Positions 1 to 8,790 of a stretch of 20,435 nucleotides of DNA are shown here, piece after piece. The position numbers and the translations under genes are program-made. This stretch comes from Nemertoderma westbladi (lineage: Eukaryota > Xenacoelomorpha > Nemertodermatida > Nemertodermatidae): contig JAUCBJ010001706.1 of the NCBI GenBank assembly GCA_032718475.1, forward strand, positions 1-20,435. The letters are read 5' to 3'. A model generated the notes under the pieces. The model saw only the letters and a list, made by a program, of their open reading frames with translations, was not told the DNA's origin and searched no databases. Position 1 is the stretch's first letter. Every line of letters starts with the position of its first letter.

Positions 1-2624
1 GGACGGCTAATACGGACGGCTAATACGGGCGGCTAATACGGACGGCCAATAAGGACGGCAAATACGGACGGCAAATACGGACGGCAAATACGGACGGCAA
101 ATACGGACGGCAAATACGGACGGCCTATGCGGACCGCGGACAGCTAATACGGACGGCCAATACGGACGGCCAATAAGGACGGTAAATACGGACGGCTAAT
201 ACGGACGGCTAATACGGACGGCCAATACGGACGGTAAATACGGACGGCTAATACGGACGGCTAATAAGGACGGCTAATACGGACGGCAAATAAGGACGGC
301 CAATACGGACGGCTAATACGGACGGCAAATACGGACGGCCAATACGGACGGCAAATACGGACGGCAAATACGGACGGCAAATACGGACGGCAAATACGGA
401 CGGCTAATACGGACGGCTAATACGGATGGCTAATACGGACGGCTAATACGGACGGCTAATACGGACGGCAAATACGGACGGCCAATGCGGACCGCGGACG
501 GCTAATACGGACGGCCAATACGGACGGCCAATAAGGACGGTAAATACGGACGGCTAATACGGACGGCTAATACGGACGGCTAATACGGACGGCTAATACG
601 GACGGCCAATACGGACGGTAAATACGGACGGCTAATACGGACGGCTAATAAGGACGGCTAATACGGACGGCAAATAAGGACGGCCAATACGGACGGCTAA
701 TACGGACGGCAAATACGGACGGCTAATACGGACGGCCAATACGGACGGCAAATAAAGACGGCTAATAAGGACGGCTAATACGGACGGCCAATACGGACGG
801 CTAATAAGGACGGCTAATACGGACGGCTAATACGGACGGCTAATACGGACGGCTAATACGGACGGCAAATACGGACGGCAAATACGGACGGCCAATAAGG
901 ACGGCTAATACGGACGGCAAATACGGACGGCCAATAAGGACGGCTAATACGGACAGCCAAAACGGACGGCCAATACGGACGGCTAATACGGACGGCTAAT
1001 ACGGACGGCCAATAAGGACGGCCAATGCGGACCGCGGACGGCTAATACGGACGGCCAATACGGACGGCTAATACGGACGGCCAATAAGGGCGGCTAATAC
1101 GGACAGCCAATACGGACGGCCAATACGGACGGCCAATACAGACGGCTAATACGGACGGCAAATACGGACGGCCAATAAGGACGGCTAATACGGACAGCCA
1201 ATACGGACGGCCAATACGGACGGCTAATACGGACGGCTAATACGGACGGCCAATACGGACGGCCAATAAGGTCGGCTAATACGGACGGCCAATACGGACG
1301 GCCAATACGGACGGCCAATAAGGTCGGCTAATACGGACGGCCAATACGTACGGCTAATACGTACGGCTAATACGTACGGCTAATACAGACGGCTAAAACG
1401 GACGGCTAATACGTACGGCTAATACGGACGGCAAATACGGACGGCCAATACGGACGGCTAATACGGACGGCTAATAAGGACGGCCAATACGGACGGCTAA
1501 TAAGGACGGCTAATACGGACGGCTAATAAGGACGGCTAATACGGACGGCAAATACGGACGGCTAATACGGACGGCTAATAAGGACGGGTAATACGGACGG
1601 CAAATACGGACGGCCAATAAGGACGGCCAATAAGGACGGCTAATACGGACAGCCAATACGGACGGCTAATAAGGACGGGTAATGCGGACGGCAAATACGG
1701 ACGGCCAATAAGGACGGCCAATAAGGACGGCTAATACGGACAGCCAATACGGACGGCCAATAAGGTCGGCTAATACGGACAGCCAATACGGACGGCTAAT
1801 AAGGACGGGTAATACGGACGGCAAATACGGACGGCCAATAAGGACGGCTAATACGGACAGCCAATACGGACGGCTAATAAGGACGGGTAATACGGACGGC
1901 AAATACGGACGGCCAATAAGGACGGCCAATAAGGACGGCCAATAAGGACGGCTAATACGGACAGCCAATACGGACGGCTAATAAGGACGGGTAATACGGA
2001 CGGCAAATACGGACGGCCAATAAGGACGGCCAATAAGGACGGCTAATACGGACAGCCAATACGGACGGCTAATAAGGACGGGTAATACGGACGGCTAATA
2101 CGGACGGCCAATACGGACGGCAAATACGGACGGCCAATAAGGACGGCCAATAAGGACGGCTAATACGGACAGCCAATACGGACGGCTAATAAGGACGGGT
2201 AATACGGACGGCTAATACGGACGGCCAATACGGACGGCCAATACGGACGGCAAATACGGACGGCAAATACGGACGGCAAATACGGACGGCCAATAAGGAC
2301 GGCTAATACGGACGGCTAATACGGACGGCCAATACGGACGGCAAATACGGACGGCCAATACGGACGGCTAATAAGGACGGCCAATAAGGACGGCTAATAC
2401 GGACAGCCAATACGGACGGCTAATAAGGACGGGTAATACGGACGGCAAATACGGACGGCCAATAAGGACGGCCAATAAGGACGGCTAATACGGACAGCCA
2501 ATACGGACGGCTAATAAGGACGGGTAATACGGACGGCTAATACGGACGGCCAATACGGACGGCAAATACGGACGGCCAATAAGGACGGCCAATAAGGACG
2601 GCTAATACGGACAGCCAATACGGA
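1..2624. repeat. 13-bp satellite array, left block
   Basis: Uninterrupted tandem array of a 13-bp monomer, consensus CGGACGGCTAATA, about 200 copies, continuing past the left edge. Common variants change the first base (C or A), the base after GGC (T, C or A), or give GGT or GGG in place of GGC. The phase is exact across the whole block except for three 7-bp partial monomers (CGGACCG) at 130-136, 488-494 and 1028-1034. From about 1580 rightwards two diagnostic monomers, CGGACAGCCAATA and AGGACGGGTAATA, recur every 6-10 monomers and mark a higher-order repeat. Because 13 is not a multiple of 3, open reading frames run through the array as a 13-residue periodic peptide on the minus strand. These are a by-product of the repeat, not genes. 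I do not recognise the satellite family. Confidence 0.98.
2591..2624 (+). repeat. Target-site duplication, left copy
   Basis: The last 34 bases before the retrotransposon are identical to the 34 bases directly after its A tail (6202-6235). They begin AATAAGGACGG and end CCAATACGGA. The flank is itself a 13-bp satellite, so similarity is expected. But 34 is not a multiple of 13, and only removal of one 34-bp copy (or 32-33, since the tail and the first A bases cannot be separated) restores the satellite phase across the insertion. Confidence 0.8.
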
Positions 2625-2884
2625 GAATTCTAGAATTCTGAATAAGAGAAGTGTGACAAAATTTTCAGATTAAGTTTTTTTTTAGATTAATTTTGTTTTA
2701 ATTACTAGCTAAAAAGCAAATTACTATTATATATTATATTAAATACTATTGGAATACCTGAATACTACTGTTTTAATTATAAACTGAATTTTAAACTACT
2801 TCTAGTACTAAATAAATATAATAAATATATATTTATATTATATATATAATAACTAAATAAATAAATAATTCTAAATAATTAATT
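2625..2884 (+). other. Retrotransposon 5' leader (AT-rich)
   Basis: About 260 bases between the satellite and the first ATG of ORF1, very rich in A and T with TATA- and TAAATAAA-like strings. It starts with a 16-bp perfect palindrome, AGAATTCTAGAATTCT (2624-2639), exactly at the 5' junction. No coding potential was seen. In a full-length LINE this region would hold the internal promoter, but no promoter motif could be identified with confidence. Confidence 0.6.
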
Positions 2885-3836
2885 ATGACTATGGCGGAGG
2901 AATTCATTAAAATCCAGAGCGAAATTATATCAACAATAAGGACAATCAAATCGAAGAAAAGTGTTAACGCGAACGACGAACAATCTCTGATGGACCATTT
3001 ACTTTCAATGAAAGCTCTTTATACCATTGCTGTTGGCAAACTAAGCGAGGCCCAACACGAACTCATCGAATACAAGGACAAACTCACCATGGCCACATCT
3101 GTTCCGATGACGAACCCGTCTAGCAACTCCGTCCAGACCGATATCCTGCGCGAGCATGTGGATTCACAATCCCACGCGCCCCAGCGAAACAACAAGCGAT
3201 CTGGTGATCCGCATGCCACTGCGATGGCGACCGTAACATCCGGGAACGACGATAACTCACAAAACCCATGGCTCGAGGCACACACTCGACGGCAGAGGAG
3301 AGGAAACAGACCAGGTCCGACAGGACCGCCAACACCATACGTCCCCGTTACTATCGGAGAGGGAGGAAGCCAGCATCCTAGGGAGTCACTTTCACGCCAA
3401 CCGACGGAACACCGAACATTACGTGGAACTAAAATCGGAAGCTCATTACATGCTGCAGCACCACCCTCATCACTCACCCAGAACCGCCCGGTGCCTCCGC
3501 CACGGAAAGCTCATATCCATCCACGTAGGCCGCGTAGCACTCGACGAGTCCGAGGAAACTCTGGGAGAGTATCTTCAGTGTGAAAAGATCCCATTTACCC
3601 AAATCTGTGGACTCCCAGTACACCCCGAATCGGTGTATCGTTCTTTCCACGTTATATGTGACCAGGAACATAGACAAATGATTATGAACCCCGAGATCTG
3701 GGAAGAGGGAATAACAGTTAAAAACTACAAATTGACCAACGCCGAGAGAATCATTTGGCCTACGCCCGCGGGTACAACACCGCCACCGCCAGGAAACCCA
3801 ACATGTGACGGCGACAGCCCCTCGTGTAGACGGTAA
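2885..3836 (+). pseudogene. Retrotransposon ORF1 (nucleic-acid-binding protein), frameshifted
   Basis: Two overlapping reading frames make one broken ORF1. The first (2885-3583) opens with ATGACTATGGCGG and encodes a charged, probably helical N-terminus of about 70 residues, then a long polar, proline- and arginine-rich stretch. The second frame (readable from 3423, stop TAA at 3834-3836) carries the conserved-looking part: an IHVGRVALDESEETL segment, then SVYRSFHV and MNPEIWEEGITVKNY. This pattern resembles the RRM-like domain of ORF1 proteins in animal LINEs. The switch lies near 3495-3520, where the first frame reads PVPPPRK and the second KLISIHVG, so a small indel there is the simplest explanation. 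ORF1 proteins bind the element's RNA in a ribonucleoprotein particle. No CCHC zinc knuckle is visible. A programmed frameshift is possible but no slippery site plus pseudoknot is evident. Confidence 0.8.
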
Positions 3837-3849
3837 CGGAGCGGATTGA

Positions 3850-6051
3850 CAACCAATCTCTAAAAGTAAAATCAATGTTTCGCTGTGGAATGTGGAAGGA
3901 TGGAACTACCTACAAACAAATCTAAACCCTAAATAACTATTTAGTAACTCTGACATACTATTACTAACCGAAACGTTTCAAGTAGAAGAAAATATTTGCA
4001 GCGCCCCATATAAACCTTTCGTCCAACCAGCAAAAAAGAATCAATATGGCCGCCCATCTGGAGGTCTAATTGTCCTAGCTGTTCCAAAATTAGATCCTCA
4101 ACTACTTATCAAAACAAATGAATACATGGCAATTAAGACAATGGCTGGAATTTATATTGTCTTCTATTTTACCCCCGACACTCCTGTAGAAGAAGTAATA
4201 TTTGCAATAAACGAATCACTAACATACACAGATGCTGATGACACAATAACTCTTGGTGGGGATTTCAACTGTCGAATCGATTCGGGGGATAGGGGAAACG
4301 ACCTGACAGAATCACTCCAAGATATTGGGTTCGAGTTACTCAATAATCCGAAATTAAAGACATATATCTCTCCCCAGGGCGAGAGTACTATAGATCTTCT
4401 CTATATAAGAAACCCCACTTCCCACCGATGCACAAACATCACGGTCAGCTTAGAGAGCAATCCTATCAGGAAGCACCAGAAAATGCATCTATCAATGGAG
4501 TACTCCAAAGAAAATGGTGAATGTAACCCAGAACCTGTTTTTCGAAGTAGTAGGACTCTAAACCTTAACCGCTTTGAGCAGGAACTTAATGAAGACATGA
4601 TCGAATTCTTCTTAGAAAAGGAAGACATCGACGCAGCGACAGCACACCTAACAGAAACAATAAACTCTGCGTCATGCCCCCCCAATAAAGTCTCAGACCA
4701 CCACAATAAACCATGGTTCGATGACGAGTGCAGGACTTGCAAGCACCAACTACTTGAGATGATGGCCAACCGCCAAAACTCGCCTGCTAACAATGACCTG
4801 TACTGGGCGAATAGGAAGAAATATAAAGCCTTACTGAAAAACAAGAAAATAGCGTATGAGGAAGAAATGCTACTCGAAAACTTCAAACAGGCGGAGATCA
4901 AACCTTGGATGATCTTCAAAGAGGGGAAACTGGCGAAATCAATCCCCATAGAACCAGCAACTCTGAGGACCCACTTCGACAATTTATTGGGTGTAAGACT
5001 GGACCCTCCCGGAAGCAGCACCCCACCTTCGCCATCTGAACAGGAGAAATGTGTTGAAGAGTGGTACAATGAGCCAATCAGAGAACAAGAGGTAAGCGAT
5101 GCTATACAGAACTCTGCATCAAAGAAAGCCTGCGGCCCAGATGGAATATTTTACGAACATTTAAAAGCTGCAGGTCCCCTCCTAATTACAATTATAACTC
5201 TCCTTTTCAACTTCTGCCTAAACATGGGCGCAATCCCACTGTCATGGACATGTAGCATCATCAAAGCTATATACAAGGGGAAAGGGAGCCTGATGGACCC
5301 AAATAACTATAGAGGTATCGCTCTTATCTGTGTTTTCCTAAAATTATTAACCTCCATACTAAACAAACGGGTTCAACGGAACATATCCCACCTGTTCCCA
5401 GATGAGCAATATGGATTTATACCAGGGAGATCAACTATGCAAGCAATAAGGAAACTCGACTTAGATATTAACAAAGCCCTTCACTCAAAAGAAGACCGTG
5501 TAATGTATGTAGCCTTTGCTGATTTTAAAAAGGCATTCGACCTAGTGAACCGAGCCTTGCTCCTTGGCAAGATATATAACGATTTCGAAATAAAGGGGAA
5601 ATTATTCGGCTTCATTAAGGCATTATTAACAAATACAATAAAAATATCCGACGGTTTCAGCCTATCAAAACCGATCACACAGTTGCGAGGAATTCTGCAA
5701 GGAGACTCATTCTCCCCAACTTGCTTCATAATTTTTATTACCAGCCTCGCAACTGCACTCCGTGCAATATCGAGAGCGATACGATTCATATTCTTTGCGG
5801 ACGATCTAGCCTTTTATTCTTCGAATCCACAAGTTATCCAACGCGGTCTTGATGTCCTAGAAGAATGGTGTATAAATAATTCAATGGAAGTGAACCTCTC
5901 TAAAAATCGCAATGTATTTGTAAATATTGTAAGAACTCAGCCGTGGACAGATACACGCTCTCAACTGCGATTGCTGCCCCTCTCTGACAGAACTGGCCAG
6001 CCACCCATATCACTAAAAGAAAATTGGTTCACCACAGCCATGAGACTTTGA
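3850..6051 (+). pseudogene. Retrotransposon ORF2: endonuclease and reverse transcriptase, with an internal stop
   Basis: ORF2 makes the enzyme that nicks target DNA and copies the element RNA. The frame is open from the codon after TGA at 3847-3849. It shows an AP-endonuclease-like N-terminus (INVSLWNVEGW at 3871 on, then LLLTETF with the likely catalytic Glu), but a TAA at 3934-3936 breaks it. The long open stretch with an ATG starts only at 4126. Numbered from there: GGDFNCRID at 44-52, STIDLLYIRN at 87-96, reverse transcriptase start CGPDG at 336-340, FADFKKAFD at 464-472 with catalytic Asp466, QGDSFSPT at 525-532, and FFADD at 556-560 with the catalytic Asp pair 559-560. After about residue 595 the expected thumb and C-terminal region (often another 200-300 residues) is missing and the frame ends at residue 641, suggesting an internal deletion. 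No in-frame ATG precedes the endonuclease, so its start is unclear. Confidence 0.92.
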
Positions 6052-6201
6052 TATTCGTACTGAATCGTATTTCATTCCAACTAATTGTAAAATTTTTAAT
6101 TAATTTTAAACTTATTGCTCCACCTGTATATTGCTATTTTTAACAATTTTAAAAGAATAAACCTTTTACCCCGTTTAGGGGTGCACCTTGTTTTAAAAAA
6201 A
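6052..6201 (+). promoter_or_regulatory. Retrotransposon 3' UTR: stem-loop, poly(A) signal and A tail
   Basis: A short AT-rich 3' UTR follows the ORF2 stop. AATAAA lies at 6156-6161. Just after it ACCCC (6168-6172), loop GTTTA, and GGGGT (6178-6182) form a perfect 5-bp stem. The element ends in TTTTAAAAAAAAA directly against satellite. Some LINE reverse transcriptases recognise a 3' stem-loop in their RNA; whether this hairpin plays that part is inference. Confidence 0.65.
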
Positions 6202-6235
6202 AATAAGGACGGCTAATACGGACAGCCAATACGGA
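6202..6235 (+). repeat. Target-site duplication, right copy
   Basis: Identical over 34 bases to 2591-2624 and starts where the A tail ends. The next bases differ (CGGCT here, GAATTC of the element on the left). The first two A bases cannot be told apart from the tail, so the true length is 32-34 bp. Confidence 0.8.
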
Positions 6236-6807
6236 CGGCTAATAAGGACGGGTAATACGGACGGCTAATACGGACGGCCAATACGGACGGCTAATAAGGA
6301 CGGCCAATAAGGACGGCTAATACGGACAGCCAATACGGACGGCTAATAAGGACGGGTAATACGGACGGCAAATACGGACGGCCAATAAGGACGGCCAATA
6401 AGGACGGCTAATACGGACAGCCAATACGGACGGCTAATAAGGACGGGTAATACGGACGGCTAATACGGACGGCCAATACGGACGGCAAATACGGACGGCC
6501 AATAAGGACGGCCAATAAGGACGGCTAATACGGACAGCCAATACGGACGGCTAATAAGGACGGGTAATACGGACGGCTAATACGGACGGCCAATACGGAC
6601 GGCAAATACGGACGGCCAATACGGACGGCTAATACGGACGGCTAATACGGACGGCCAATACGGACGGCTAATACGGACGGCTAAAACGGACGGCAAATAC
6701 GGACGGCCAATACGGAGGGCTAATACGGACGGCAAATACGGACGGGTAATACGGATAGCCAATACGGACGGCCAATACGGACGGCTAATACGGACGAGTA
6801 ATAAGGA
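6202..6807. repeat. 13-bp satellite array, right block
   Basis: Continuation of the array at 1-2624, about 46 monomers, in the same orientation and with the same diagnostic monomers (AGGACGGGTAATA at about 6245, 6349, 6440 and 6557). Their spacing stays at multiples of 13 (104, 91, 117, 182). It decays at its right end: the last recognisable monomer is CGGACGAGTAATA at 6791-6803, followed by unique sequence. This is the only true edge of the satellite in the window. Confidence 0.97.
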
Positions 6808-7242
6808 TATGTATCGAAGTTTAATCGAGTTCTAGCAGAACTTAAATATCGAAATAATTGATTCGCCACGTTTCATTTAGTTTCATTTCTATTCAACAGA
6901 CAAACTGTTATAATTGATAAACTTACAAAAAGGAGCCAACATCAAATATAAGATCACCACACGGAAAAGTAATAAATTAGCTAAGTAAATAAATAATTGA
7001 TACATACAATGGAAAAAAAGGATAAACCCAAAACAATAATTTTATGCCAGCACTTTATTCTCTAGTAAATTATGTTGTTATGTTTTTTATAACCGACTAT
7101 TAATTATTTAGACCCATTGTGATATTACTGATATTGCACAGGTGCTGAACGGCTTAACATTATAGTGAACGCGTGTAGTATCAATACCCGTAACAGCGGA
7201 ACTACACTTTAACCCAATCTTGCCCGAGCTATTTTACAACGT
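6808..7242. other. AT-rich spacer without recognisable genes
   Basis: About 435 bases of AT-rich sequence between the end of the 13-bp satellite and the inverted-repeat element. All frames are broken by frequent stops. No RNA gene, splice-compatible exon or known repeat was recognised. Confidence 0.6.
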
Positions 7243-8373
7243 AATTGGCCAGGGGGGGGGGGGGGGGGGGGGGTCATTTTAGAAATTTTTTAGATCTTGG
7301 CTCAAAAAATACAATTTTGATGGTATAAGGGTTCGCAGGTCACGATAAAACTTGTTAAAAATATTTTCTGGCAAGGCAACCATTATTTTTGGTGCTATTT
7401 TGGTTTGGTCCCCCAGGACGAAAAATACAAGTAAAAAAATGTCAAACTAAGGAATTTCTTCTTTGGTTTCATAATTCTGATCGTATAAGGGTTTTCGAGG
7501 TCGCTGATCACGATGACACTAGCTATAAATATATCTGGTAATGCAAACACAATTTTGGTGCCATTCCGGTGCTTCAGAACGAAATGTACAAGTAACACAA
7601 AATTATAAACTGTTAAATTTTGCCTTTGGTTTGGCATTTCTGAAGCTATACTGGTTTTGAAGCTGATCACGAAGCAACTTGTTAAAAATCATATGTGGTA
7701 ACGTAACAATCATTGTTGGTGCTTTTCTGGTGGGATGAAAAATGCAAGTAGCATAAAATTTCAAACGGCAAAAATAGAATTTGGTTGGTAATACGATATT
7801 TTTGAGTGTCATATTCATTATCAGCGTCCCAGAAAACACATATCTTAAAATCAGTCTGATTTGGTGATAATTTTTTATTGTCAAATTTGTGCTATTTGTA
7901 TTTTTCATTATCAAATTTGTGCTACTTGTATTTTTCGTGCCGCACATTGACACATATCCAAAAATGTTGCGTGATCAGCATTCCAAAAAACCTGTATGGT
8001 CATAAGATTGAGTTGATTTGGTGGTGATTTTTCATTATCATATTTGCACTACTTGTTTTTTTCGTGCCCCAGGGGGCACATTCAAAATTACCAAAAATTT
8101 TCCCGAATATTATATTTGAGTTCTATAATCGTGATTAGCATCTAAAAAAAGCGCTATTTACTGCAAATAAATTTATTTTAGTGAGAACATAAAAATTGTT
8201 GTAAATTTTAACACGAAAAATACTGGAGATGGGTGCAAGAAAGGGACCATAGCACGAAAACTAATATAGCCATGTAAATGGCGTTTTCGCTGTTGGATAG
8301 TCCATTAAATTTTAGGAAAAGTTATGTAATTTCGATTTACAAAACATTTATAAAATGACCCCCCGGGCCAAAT
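7243..8373. mobile_element. Inverted-repeat (foldback-like) element, non-coding
   Basis: The outer ends are inverted copies of one another. The left end reads AATTGGCCA, a G run, then TCATTTTAGAAAT; the right end, read on the minus strand, is ATTTGGCCCGGGGGG then TCATTTTATAAAT. Inside, the left arm (about 7300-7790, plus) and right arm (about 8150-7800, minus) share words in opposite orientation: GCTGATCACG, GACGAAAAATACAAGTA, GTAGCACAAA. The left arm holds about three diverged direct units of roughly 160-165 bp, each carrying a CTGATCACGA or GTATAAGGG block. This fits a foldback or long-TIR non-autonomous DNA transposon. No transposase frame is present and no clear target-site duplication could be fixed, so the class is uncertain. 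Confidence 0.6.
7252..7273 (+). repeat. Run of 22 G
   Basis: Homopolymer of 22 G inside the left terminal inverted repeat of the foldback-like element. The matching run at the right end is only six bases (CCCCCC, 8359-8364), so the left run expanded after the two ends separated, or its length is a sequencing artefact. Confidence 0.9.
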
Positions 8374-8790
8374 AGGGTTAAGATTGCGCACACGAGCCGT
8401 TAAAACGTGTTTCCTCTGCTAGTTTTGTTACACCTTCGTCACTTGACGCTGAAAACGATCTAACTCTGTTTTTTTATAAACTGAGAACGCATTTATTCCA
8501 GCCAATTCCATCACATCAGAATAGCCCCTGTAATGGTGTACCGTTTAAAAGGAGCTACCGGTAGCGGTAACTCTGTTATTGGAATTCCTATATAAAATCA
8601 TAATGAAATTAAATTAAATTTATTGTACAGGCTATTAATATTGAAATTGATATATAATCACCATTCCAAGTTGTACCAATCGATGTCAAATTTTATCAGC
8701 TATCTGGAGGTATAAATAACCAATTGGTTTTCAAAAACTCGAGTTGGCGCCTTTTTAACGCTACTTATCATCGCTCTGGCGATATCCACG
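8374..8790. other. Spacer between foldback element and 44-bp satellite
   Basis: About 417 bases of unremarkable sequence with stops in all frames. There is a short self-complementary stretch near 8556 (ACCGGTAGCGGT). No gene or known repeat was recognised. Confidence 0.5.

Larger units (their letters stand above)
2625..6201 (+). mobile_element. Non-LTR (LINE-type) retrotransposon
   Basis: Element of about 3.58 kb inserted in the 13-bp satellite. In order it has an AT-rich 5' leader (2625-2884), a frameshifted ORF1 (2885-3836), an ORF2 with an endonuclease then a reverse transcriptase (about 3850-6051), a 3' UTR with AATAAA at 6156-6161, a small stem-loop at 6168-6182, and an A run ending at 6201. 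There are no long terminal repeats, integrase or RNase H. Endonuclease plus reverse transcriptase, an A tail and flanking direct repeats are the hallmarks of target-primed reverse transcription. The two-ORF layout with an RRM-like ORF1 recalls CR1/Jockey/L2-type elements, but I cannot assign the clade by eye. Damage (one frameshift, one stop, a short ORF2 end) means this copy is not autonomous as it stands. Confidence 0.95.

Noticed and set aside
1094-2033. Open minus-strand frames encoding periodic PYWPSVLAVRI-type peptides in the 13-bp satellite (also 6577-6762)
   Set aside because: They follow automatically from a 13-bp repeat lacking stops in some frames and have no non-repeat sequence.
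3019-5789. Minus-strand open frames opposite ORF1 and ORF2
   Set aside because: Shadows of the retrotransposon coding strand with no recognisable motifs.
7395-7953. Minus-strand frames of 91 and 116 residues in the inverted-repeat element
   Set aside because: They track the repeated AT-rich units and show no protein-like composition or known domain.
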